Assembly: GCA_947259865.1 (NCBI GenBank)
Contig: CAMYNZ010000029.1
Location: 1 to 15,990, forward strand
Direction of reading: 5' to 3'
Length of the DNA stretch: 15,990 nucleotides
From: an uncultured Desulfobacterales bacterium
GTDB lineage: Bacteria > Desulfobacterota > Desulfobacteria > Desulfobacterales > G020354645
Shown one piece after another: positions 7,243-13,298 of this stretch (its first letter is position 1; each line of letters begins with the position of its first letter). The translations under genes were made by a program, and so were the position numbers. Below the pieces are notes generated by a model. It did not search any database and was not told the origin of the DNA. It was given only the letters and a program-made list of their open reading frames with translations.

Positions 7243-7440
7243 TAGAAAAAGCCGGCCCGGATATTTTATAAATCGATCTTGGCGCAGCTGCGGCGCTGGG
7301 GCCCTTTACGGCAGGCTGGCTAGAGATGGATGGACCCAGGCTCTGGGTCTGCGGCAATCTCGGTTCGTGCCGGAGACGGACGAGATCCGTTGGCCCCGGA
7401 TGTTTTATGCTTTTTTTTGTATCCAATCACGGATTTGAGC
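7243..7440 (+). promoter_or_regulatory. Long structured leader of the M20 gene
   Basis: The leader contains the hairpin GACCCAG-GCT-CTGGGTC (about 7333-7350), the hairpin ACGGA-CGAGA-TCCGT (about 7376-7390) and a run of eight T (7411-7418). A motif GGCCCGGATATTTTAT near the start recurs as GGCCCCGGATGTTTTAT near the end. I do not recognise a riboswitch class. It could be an attenuator or simply an unstructured leader. Confidence 0.3.
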
Positions 7441-7450
7441 AGGAGGAATA

Positions 7451-8638
7451 ATGTCAGATTTAACACTGCTTCCCTTTCACGACTGGCTGGTCGATTTGCG
7501 GCGTGAACTCCACCAGATTCCTGAACTATGCTACAAAGAAGAAAAGACGGCAGCCAAAATCTGTGAAGTTTTGGATCAACTGGCCGTCCCCTATCAAAAA
7601 AATGTGGGAAAAACGGGCGTGGTCGCCAGATTCAAGTCCCAAAAAGAAGGGCCGCTGCTTGCCTACCGGGCAGATATGGATGCTCTGCCCCTGGAGGAAT
7701 CCAATGATGTTCCCTATAAATCGCGGCACCCGGGGGTAATGCATGCCTGCGGACATGATGGGCATGTGACCGTGGGCCTGGGGATCATCCGTTGGCTGCA
7801 GCAACAGAACTGGTCCCGGAACGGCTGCGGTGAAATTCTCTTCTTTTTTCAACCTGCGGAAGAAGGCGGCGCAGGGGCAAAGGCCATGCTGGATAGCGGT
7901 CTGTTTGATTCGGAACCGGTGAAGGCCATTTTCGCCGGGCACATGAATCCCGAGCTGCCGCTGGGAAGGATCGAACTCATATACGGAACCGCCCACGCAG
8001 CTGCCGACACCTTGCGAATTCGAATAAAGGGCAAAGGCGGCCATGGCGCGGCACCGCACCTTTGCATCGATCCGATTGTGGCGGGTGCCCATTTGGTCAC
8101 CCAGCTGCAGGTATTTACCAGCCGAAATATTGCACCCTTGGACAGTGCGGTTGTGACCATTGGTAAATTTGAGGCCGGAACGGCTGAAAACATTATTCCC
8201 CAGGAGGCCAACCTTCTGGGCACCCTGCGGACCCTATCGCCGGAGGTGCAAGCGCTGGCCATGCGGCGGATTGATGCAATGGTCCGCGGCCTGGATCTGA
8301 CATTCGGTGTGACGGCCACCCTGGATTTTGACGAAGGATATCCCATCCATGTTAATCATCCCGAACTGTTGGATTTTATTAAGGCCTGCACGCAGGAAAT
8401 CTTAGGTGATGACGCCGTGCATATCGGCCGGCCGCGGATGGGGGCCGAGGATTTTTCCTATTTTTGTCAGAAATGGCCGGGGGTTATGCTTGGACTTGGC
8501 TGTCATGATCCGGCCAAAGGATTCCAATATCCCTTGCATTCTCCCCGTTTTGATATGGATGAAAGGGTGCTGGACGTGGGGGTCCGACTTTTCGGACAGG
8601 CTCTGGTTCGCTATATGGAAAGGGCGATCCCTGAATGA
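7451..8638 (+). CDS. M20 family metal-dependent amidohydrolase (hippurate/N-acyl amino acid hydrolase type)
   Basis: The 395-residue protein is full length for the M20D subfamily. Metal and catalytic residues are in place: MHACGHDGH (Cys100, His102), QPAEEGG (Glu137, Glu138), AGHMNP (His164) and HSPRFD (His363). LRRELHQIPELCYKE is the usual N-terminal block, and GKGGHGAAPH lies in the dimerisation lid. Members hydrolyse N-acyl amino acids such as hippurate, N-acetyl-diaminopimelate or indoleacetyl-amino acids; the substrate here is not readable. It probably acts in the cytosol, as there is no signal peptide. AGGAGG (7441-7446) lies four bases before the ATG. It is a single gene behind a well-formed promoter with an operator-like palindrome, and converges with the DUF438 gene 13 nt away. 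Regulation by a repressor is inferred. Confidence 0.92.
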   Translation: MSDLTLLPFHDWLVDLRRELHQIPELCYKEEKTAAKICEVLDQLAVPYQKNVGKTGVVARFKSQKEGPLLAYRADMDALPLEESNDVPYKSRHPGVMHACGHDGHVTVGLGIIRWLQQQNWSRNGCGEILFFFQPAEEGGAGAKAMLDSGLFDSEPVKAIFAGHMNPELPLGRIELIYGTAHAAADTLRIRIKGKGGHGAAPHLCIDPIVAGAHLVTQLQVFTSRNIAPLDSAVVTIGKFEAGTAENIIPQEANLLGTLRTLSPEVQALAMRRIDAMVRGLDLTFGVTATLDFDEGYPIHVNHPELLDFIKACTQEILGDDAVHIGRPRMGAEDFSYFCQKWPGVMLGLGCHDPAKGFQYPLHSPRFDMDERVLDVGVRLFGQALVRYMERAIPE

Positions 8639-8651
8639 ATCCAAACTTTAA

Positions 8652-10145
8652 TTATTCCCAGTCCAGCAACCGCTGCTGTCCCTCCAGTTTGCGGATTTCA
8701 GTAAGATCCTGGCTGACCTCCAGGGTACCCCGGTAGTAACCCCGGCCATCCCGCACCGCAAAGTAGCGGATATAGATAAATCTGCCGCCCAATTCGATCC
8801 AGAACTCCGCCGTGTCCCTGCTGCCGGATTTAAAGGCATCCAGGATCTTGTTGACCAGATGCACGCTTTTGGGGGGATGACAGTTTCGAACCTCGCGGCC
8901 GATGACTGCAGGGCTTCTTGGAAAAATTCGCTCCGGTCCCTCGGAATAGTAAGCCACCCGATCGTCTTCATCAACAAAGGTCAAGTCCACCGGCAGGTGG
9001 GTCAACATCAGGTTTATCTGTTCCAGGCTCATCCGCCCTGTATCCAGGCCCAGTGCACCGGCCACATCCTTTAGGACCTCCGCGGGTTCGGCAATTTTTT
9101 CCGGAGTCTCATCTATGATTTCCCCGGGCCAGCCCTCTTCCGGCACCACCCAGGCAAAACCGATGTCGGCTTCACCCTCCTTAACCCTGATCCATTCCTT
9201 TTGGGTAAGCATATCCAGACTGGCGGGGTAGAGAATGTGCTCTTCTTTGTATATCATATCACGGATTGTCTGTATCGCCTCCTTGAGGGATGACACCGTC
9301 TGTGCCGCATCCCGGCCGGCAAACGCTTCCCTTGCCTGTTTCAATTGGGCCCGGATGTCGTCGTGGAGGGACCACATGACCTGGGATGGCCCGGTAAAGT
9401 GATGTTCTTCCAGCATTGGAAAAAGCTGGTTTTCCTTGCGCGTGTAGTGGGTGTCAATTTCAGACAGCCGTTCGATAAGGCTGCCCAGCGCCTGGCGGTG
9501 CTCCTCAAAAGCCTTTGGTTCGGGGGGCTGTTTTATGCGGCCCAGAAGCATGCTGGTTTCACTCATGATTTTTTCAGACGCCCGGTTTTCCTTCATGAAG
9601 GTGTGGATCGGATGCCCCGGGGGGGACTCTGGCCGATCCTTCTCTGCCAAAGCCTCTTTGAAAAGCTCCACATGAACGTCACAAAGGCGTTTAATTTCTT
9701 CGGCGGGCAACCCTTCGTCCATGAGTTCCTGTTCCATTTTGGCGATCTCTGTGGCCTCCACACCGCTGACGAGCCCTTTGAATCGTTGTTTGAGAACCTC
9801 CATGTCTTCGCCGTCGTGGAGATCTTTGATGATTGATTTGAGTACCGCCCGCTTTTGGGCGGAATCTGTTAAAGCATCACCTGGTAGTTCGGGCGCTGAC
9901 GCTGCGGAAACCGGCACACTGTCGGTCTGCTTTTTTATCTCGGCTTCAAGCGCCGCTATCAGATTTTCTACTTCCAGCCCGCCGATGCCGGCAGCCTTTT
10001 CAAGGGATGCCACTTTTCCGATAGTTTTGCGCATCACCGGGTTTTTCAGGTTTTTGAACGCCGGTGACAGGCTGATCAGGAAATCAAGCAAAAAAGGGTA
10101 TTGCTTGAGCAAATTGTCAATTTTTGTACTGGCATTGAGTTCCAT
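8652..10145 (-). CDS. DUF1858/DUF438/hemerythrin-like/PAS sensor protein
   Basis: The protein has 497 residues from ATG 10145. Residues 6-70 look like a DUF1858-type helical domain (LLKQYPFLLDFLISLSPAFKNL). About 98-168 are DUF438 (LKSIIKDLHDGEDMEVLKQRF; Cys155 in KRLCDVHVELF). About 178-330 are a hemerythrin-like bundle with candidate iron ligands His178, His233, Glu238, His261 and Glu302/His303. About 372-485 form a PAS domain (LPVDLTFVDEDDRVAYYSEG; NCHPPKSVHLVNKIL). The architecture matches DUF438 proteins thought to sense oxygen, nitric oxide or redox state through iron; there is no output kinase or DNA-binding domain. The frame extends to 10265, but AAGGAGG (10155-10161), nine bases before ATG 10145, fixes the start. 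It faces away from the related operon at 11160 and is probably functionally linked to it. Confidence 0.88.
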   Translation of the reverse strand: MELNASTKIDNLLKQYPFLLDFLISLSPAFKNLKNPVMRKTIGKVASLEKAAGIGGLEVENLIAALEAEIKKQTDSVPVSAASAPELPGDALTDSAQKRAVLKSIIKDLHDGEDMEVLKQRFKGLVSGVEATEIAKMEQELMDEGLPAEEIKRLCDVHVELFKEALAEKDRPESPPGHPIHTFMKENRASEKIMSETSMLLGRIKQPPEPKAFEEHRQALGSLIERLSEIDTHYTRKENQLFPMLEEHHFTGPSQVMWSLHDDIRAQLKQAREAFAGRDAAQTVSSLKEAIQTIRDMIYKEEHILYPASLDMLTQKEWIRVKEGEADIGFAWVVPEEGWPGEIIDETPEKIAEPAEVLKDVAGALGLDTGRMSLEQINLMLTHLPVDLTFVDEDDRVAYYSEGPERIFPRSPAVIGREVRNCHPPKSVHLVNKILDAFKSGSRDTAEFWIELGGRFIYIRYFAVRDGRGYYRGTLEVSQDLTEIRKLEGQQRLLDWE

Positions 10146-10178
10146 GGAAAGATTCCTCCTTGCCGCAGAATTTGGCAA

Positions 10179-10200
10179 CTTATTTATGGGACACAATACT
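10179..10200 (-). repeat. Solo copy of the MITE-like element end
   Basis: CTTATTTATGGGACACAATACT differs at three of 22 positions (all transitions) from 7155-7176, the right end of the palindromic element. It lies in the leader of the DUF438 gene. It may be a relic of the same mobile element or a shared binding site. Confidence 0.45.
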
Positions 10201-10303
10201 GAAAGTGATTTCAAATTCAGACCGGCATATCGCGAGTTAAATAAACGGTAATTGTCAGCATCCAATTATCGAATACGACCCGGGTTGTCAACGATGGGTT
10301 TTT

Positions 10304-10371
10304 TGGTGGAGAGGGCCGGAATTGAACCAGCGCAAACCCAGGATTTCACCCTGGTGCTCTACCGTGCTGAG
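10304..10371 (-). pseudogene. tRNA-Phe (GAA) fragment lacking its 5' acceptor arm
   Basis: On the minus strand most of a tRNA can be read. There is a D arm CTC-AGCACGGTA-GAG, an anticodon arm CCAGG-GTGAAAT-CCTGG (anticodon GAA), a T arm GCTGG-TTCAATT-CCGGC, an acceptor 3' strand CCTCTCC, and ACCA. The matching 5' strand GGAGAGG and the first D-stem base are absent; the sequence upstream is unrelated. The variable region appears to be six bases. It cannot form a cloverleaf, so it is a remnant. A 3' tRNA piece with an encoded CCA is what an integrated element often leaves at its attachment site. Confidence 0.7.
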
Positions 10372-10435
10372 TTGACGGCTGTGATGGTTGCCCCAAGCGG
10401 GATCATATCCGGAATATGATACGAAACGGATCAAT

Positions 10436-10567
10436 ATCATTGACTGGATAACAAAGCTTATGTTAGAAACGGTTTGATGATATAATTTGCTAATTCCAAA
10501 GCGACAGGTAGCCATGAATAAAGCGCTGAAAACCCCTTATCTCGTAAAGAGATCAGGGTTTTTTTTT
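10436..10567 (+). repeat. Dispersed structured repeat, copy 4, ending in a strong terminator
   Basis: It aligns over its whole length with 14785-14914, sharing ATTGACTG, GTTAGA, TTTGA-TGAT-TAAT, GCTWATYCCAAA, AGG-AGCCATG and the terminal hairpin. The 3' end is an intrinsic terminator: AAACCC, inner TCTC/GAGA stem (10540-10543 and 10549-10552), then GGG and nine T (10559-10567). TATAAT at 10481-10486 could start a transcript of about 75 nt ending at the T run. It may be a small RNA or a leader for the small gene at 10654. The inverted repeat ATCATAT/ATATGAT (10402-10420) lies just upstream. Confidence 0.6.
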
Positions 10568-10653
10568 AAGGTCATCACAACGCCGATAAATGATTGACAA
10601 ATAAATCTACATCTTACACCCTCATCCCCGGTGTGGAGATTTGTTCAACACGT

Positions 10654-10857
10654 ATGAAAAAGGCCATAGAAAATTTAAATTTGATGGTCGACAACGGTGG
10701 CAGACGATCAAAAATTGACCGCCGTATATTTTCATATGGGGTAGTCCTTCCCGACCATAGATCCGGCAATGATCGCAGAAGTGGCATTGATCGAAGGGTT
10801 TCCCCACAATTAAAGTTGAGCAAAGATTTAGAACGAAGACAGGCTTTTAAATTCTGA
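10654..10857 (+). CDS. Small basic protein with repeated DRR motifs, unknown function
   Basis: From ATG 10654 the product is 67 residues (an in-frame TTG at 10594 would give 87). Its notable feature is repeated basic motifs: RRSKIDRRIF, SGNDRRSGIDRRV and DLERRQAF. Short proteins with this GxDRRSGxDRR pattern are, to my recollection, common hypothetical proteins in deltaproteobacteria, sometimes as tails of signalling proteins. No domain, signal peptide or membrane segment is visible. No good ribosome site precedes either start, which weakens the call. It follows the terminator at 10559-10567, so it might be controlled by that leader. I cannot assign a function. Confidence 0.5.
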   Translation: MKKAIENLNLMVDNGGRRSKIDRRIFSYGVVLPDHRSGNDRRSGIDRRVSPQLKLSKDLERRQAFKF

Positions 10858-10967
10858 CATTTAAAAAGCGAACTCCTATCAAAAAATTGCAGGGGTTCCA
10901 TTTATGCAATAACGATCCCGTGCCTTTAAATAAATCTTTAGGTTGGAAACAAGGTAAATTAATTCAA

Positions 10968-10997
10968 CGGGCTTAGAAATTTTCTAAGCTCGTTTTT
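10968..10997 (+). terminator. Intrinsic terminator after the small DRR-motif gene
   Basis: CGGGCTTAGAAA pairs with TTTCTAAGCTCG, with one G-T-type mismatch pair near the base, and TTTTT follows. A longer inverted repeat, GGTTGGAAAC (10941-10950) and GTTTCCAACC (11016-11025), encloses it, giving a nested stem. It isolates the downstream operon from the small gene. Confidence 0.75.
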
Positions 10998-10999
10998 AT

Positions 11000-11013
11000 T
11001 TGATTTAAGTCAT
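11000..11013 (+). promoter_or_regulatory. FNR/DNR-like palindrome upstream of the DUF2249 operon
   Basis: TTGATTTAAGTCAT fits the CRP/FNR-family pattern TTGAN-N4-NTCAA at all but the outer base of the right half; the GTCA half resembles DNR/NnrR sites. A TATA-rich -10 candidate lies at 11039-11046 (TATATAAA), which would place the site near -42 to -46, an activating position. The start codon at 11160 follows after about 110 nt of leader. Confidence 0.4.
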
Positions 11014-11159
11014 ATGTTTCCAACCCTGCAAGGTGGCATATATAAATAATGAATTTGTAACCGGTCGAAAAATACCGGGTCTTGGAAAATTGACAGCAAC
11101 GGGAACCGGGCGGACGTGCTCGAAATTTGTTGATCCCTTAAATAGGAGGAGGTGCAAAA

Positions 11160-11393
11160 ATGACCGATAAAATCGAGATTTTAGACTTACGGTTGATGCG
11201 CCCTGCTAAGCGGCATGAGCAGATATTTCAGAAATGGAATCACTTAAGGCCGGGTCAGACCCTCAAGATTATCAATGACCACGACCCCAAGCCGCTGCGC
11301 TACCAATTCGAGGCTGAATATACGGACATGTATGAGTGGGAATACGAACAGCAGGGGCCGGTGGACTGGATCGTGAATATAAAGAGGAAATAA
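11160..11393 (+). CDS. DUF2249 domain protein
   Basis: This 77-residue protein is a single DUF2249 domain with a TusA-like fold. Family hallmarks are visible: ILDLR (7-11), His19 in KRHEQIF, NDHDPKPLRYQF (39-50), and a closing EWEYEQQGPVDWIVNIKR. Members are frequent next to nitrate/nitrite/nitric-oxide and hemerythrin genes; the molecular role is unknown. GGAGGAGG (about 11146-11153) gives a strong ribosome site. It is the first gene of a three-gene operon (gaps of 39 and 1 nt) and shares its domain type with the third gene, where the NDHDP motif has decayed. Expression is probably controlled from the FNR/DNR-like site at 11000. Confidence 0.88.
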   Translation: MTDKIEILDLRLMRPAKRHEQIFQKWNHLRPGQTLKIINDHDPKPLRYQFEAEYTDMYEWEYEQQGPVDWIVNIKRK

Positions 11394-11432
11394 CAAAGCC
11401 TTCAAGTGCTGACGTGACCAAAATGGCAAAAT

Positions 11433-12098
11433 ATGCGAAACCGTGAAAATGATAGTAATTTTAGGGATTTTCTCACCGCGGTAGAACCCATTCGATTCCG
11501 GGAGCCCTTTGCAGAAACACTGGGTGTATTCACCAGTGAAGATGCCGTGCTGGAATACACCTTTGTCGATATTGTCAAAATGGCGGGGCACGCCTGCCCC
11601 ACGACCGCCGGTGCGTATTTGTGCTGTCAGGCAGCCCTGAAAGCGCTCTACGATGGTGAGACTCCCGTCCGGGGAGATGTTTCGATCACAATTTACGGAG
11701 AACCGGATGAGGGTGTTTTCGGTGTTATCAGCCATGTGTTTTGCCTGCTAACGGGTGCAGCACCGGCCAGCGGCTTCAGGGGCCTGGGACATAAATTCAG
11801 ACGCAAGGATTTACTCCAATTTAATCCGGGAAAAATAGAATCCCAAGCGCTGTGTTTCGAGTTCAAAAGATCCGACACCGATCGAATCGTTTTAGTAAAA
11901 TTCTACCCCCATAGAATTCCGTTTCCTGAAGAAAAAAGCAAAAGATTGGCAGCGCTTCTGGAAAAGGTCATTTGGGAGGCTGAAAAGGAAATTGAACGCA
12001 AGGAATTTCAAGATCTGTGGATGGCAAAAGTCGAAGACATGCTGGTGAATAAAAACAATATTGATGAATGGCTAAAAGTCGAAAAAAGAAAGGCGTAA
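11433..12098 (+). CDS. FmdE-like protein (formylmethanofuran dehydrogenase subunit E family)
   Basis: The 221-residue protein carries the FmdE-type metal motif KMAGHACPTTAGAYLCC (His53, Cys55, Pro56, Cys64, Cys65) and a second conserved region with His101 and Cys104 (VISHVFCLLTG). The usual C-terminal zinc ribbon of longer FmdE proteins is missing, and the C-terminus is a charged helix. No formylmethanofuran dehydrogenase subunits are in the window, so the name gives the fold, not the job; a metal or redox role next to hemerythrins is an inference. ATG 11433 has no clear Shine-Dalgarno sequence, and a short out-of-frame ATG lies at 11423, so translation may be coupled or weak. The next gene starts one base after its stop codon. 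Confidence 0.75.
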   Translation: MRNRENDSNFRDFLTAVEPIRFREPFAETLGVFTSEDAVLEYTFVDIVKMAGHACPTTAGAYLCCQAALKALYDGETPVRGDVSITIYGEPDEGVFGVISHVFCLLTGAAPASGFRGLGHKFRRKDLLQFNPGKIESQALCFEFKRSDTDRIVLVKFYPHRIPFPEEKSKRLAALLEKVIWEAEKEIERKEFQDLWMAKVEDMLVNKNNIDEWLKVEKRKA

Positions 12099-12099
12099 A

Positions 12100-13086
12100 A
12101 TGAGCGAAGTAAAAACAATCGATCCCAGGGGCCTTGAACATCATGAGAGGGAGTCCCTCATTTTTCCAAGCCTCGAGGATCTCAAAAAAAATGATACCCT
12201 GGTAATTATTATGGAGTTTAATCCCCTGCCCCTGGTATACCTTTTGGAGACCAGCAAGGAATTTGAGGTGTCCCGCCAGAAAGAAGGACCTGAAGAGTGG
12301 ATTTTAACGGTCAAACGGGTTGCCGACGCCGAAAATAAAAACGAGCAGTTCAAGGATCTGTTGCAGGAATTAAAAAAAGGTAAAATTCCGGAGGTTGTCG
12401 CGGTGAAATCCGAAAAACCGCATCCCAAGGTCGATGCCGGATCTTCACAGAACAGGGGATCCGGGCTGGCCAGGGAAGATAGGGTGCATGAGCAGATTCG
12501 AACGCATCTTTGCGATCTCCACCTGGAGGCGCTCAAGGATCGTCTTCTGGCCAAAAGCATAGCGGTCGAAGCGCCTCATCCGGTGAATTCCTTCATGCAG
12601 GAACACAAGATTATTCTTGAGAGCCTGAATGAATTGAGCTCGTTTCTGGGGAGTCTCGGACAGGCAGAAAGTTTCGAGGATTTGGGCCGGGACTTACAAA
12701 AATTAAAGGATATCTCCCACCATTTAGTGGAAGCCGAAAGCCATCACCAAAGAGAAGAAGAAGCTTTGTTTCCCAAACTCGCCAAACATGACGTCATCGA
12801 GCCCGCTGAAATCATGAAAATTGACCACACAGAGTTCAGAAAAAGAAAACAGGCTTTATATCAGCTCTCTCACAATTTTGAAGACTATGCCTTTGAAGAA
12901 TTCAAGAAAAATGTATCCGACCTTGGCGGATATCTCGTGCAGGCGCTCGAAAGCCATATTTTTAAGGAAGATAATATTATTTATCAGATAGCGCTTCAAA
13001 TTTTAAGCGAGGATGAATGGCAGGAGGTCAAAAAGGAGTGTGACAAGATAGGATACTGTTGTTTTACTCCTGCGGATAAAAAATAA
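12100..13086 (+). CDS. DUF2249-hemerythrin fusion protein
   Basis: The protein has 328 residues. Residues 4-73 are a DUF2249 domain (TIDPRGLEHHERE; FNPLPLVYLLE; EGPEEWILTVKR) in which the usual NDHDP has become MEFNP. Residues 125-152 resemble the end of DUF438 (LCDLHLEALKDRL). Residues 155-310 are a hemerythrin-like four-helix bundle with candidate iron ligands His160, His169, His215/His216, Glu220, His243, His286 and Glu290. The layout of the bundle parallels that of the DUF438 protein at 8652-10145, so the two are probably paralogous in that part. It should bind a di-iron centre and respond to oxygen or nitric oxide; this is known of relatives, not shown here. AAAGG lies before the ATG. 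It is translationally close-coupled to the FmdE-like gene. Confidence 0.87.
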   Translation: MSEVKTIDPRGLEHHERESLIFPSLEDLKKNDTLVIIMEFNPLPLVYLLETSKEFEVSRQKEGPEEWILTVKRVADAENKNEQFKDLLQELKKGKIPEVVAVKSEKPHPKVDAGSSQNRGSGLAREDRVHEQIRTHLCDLHLEALKDRLLAKSIAVEAPHPVNSFMQEHKIILESLNELSSFLGSLGQAESFEDLGRDLQKLKDISHHLVEAESHHQREEEALFPKLAKHDVIEPAEIMKIDHTEFRKRKQALYQLSHNFEDYAFEEFKKNVSDLGGYLVQALESHIFKEDNIIYQIALQILSEDEWQEVKKECDKIGYCCFTPADKK

Positions 13087-13090
13087 TTAA

Positions 13091-13134
13091 CTGGCGAGCC
13101 CCGGTTGAATCCTGCCGTTGGGCAGGTTCGCCAG
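13091..13134. terminator. Nested hairpin after the hemerythrin operon
   Basis: CTGGCGA (13091-13097) pairs with TCGCCAG (13128-13134) around an inner CCTGCC-GTTG-GGCAGG stem (13111-13126). It follows the stop codon of the operon by four bases. No T run follows, so it may stabilise the mRNA end rather than terminate. It overlaps the start of a dispersed repeat. Confidence 0.4.
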
Positions 13135-13220
13135 GTGACCCCGCTAAAATAGTTTTCACCACAGTGGAATAGTCTCCGAATTCCACGTGGTAAAAATTTC
13201 ACTGAGCAAAAATTCAACGG
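13099..13220. repeat. Nested palindromic intergenic repeat, copy B
   Basis: CCCCGGTTGAAT (13099-13110) mirrors ATTCAACGGGG (about 13211-13221). Inside lies TTTTCACCACAGTGGAAT mirrored by ATTCCACGTGGTAAAAA (13153-13196). The tail TTTCACTGAGCAAAAATTCAAC matches copy A at 222-243. It fills the gap between two convergent gene groups; the rest of 13221-13298 shows nothing recognisable. Confidence 0.55.
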
Positions 13221-13298
13221 GGCAGGCGGAGCAGGTATTGGGCCGGGTAAATGAAAGACCCATTCAAAAATCCAACGCGAGCGTCAAACCGACCCTGC

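Noticed and set aside
7243..7440. A second GEMM-like riboswitch in front of the M20 gene
   Set aside because: GC-rich hairpins and GGCCCGG motifs are present, but the CAAACC and AAAGCC core blocks are not.
7526..8092. A 188-residue open frame on the minus strand opposite the M20 gene
   Set aside because: It is antisense to a well-supported gene with all catalytic motifs, has no ribosome site and reads as low-similarity shadow sequence.
9345..9836. A 163-residue plus-strand frame opposite the DUF438 gene
   Set aside because: Shadow of the hemerythrin/DUF438 coding sequence, whose ligands and ribosome site support the minus strand.
10304..10380. A functional tRNA-Phe gene
   Set aside because: The 5' acceptor strand needed to pair with CCTCTCC is absent and the D stem is incomplete, so no cloverleaf can form.
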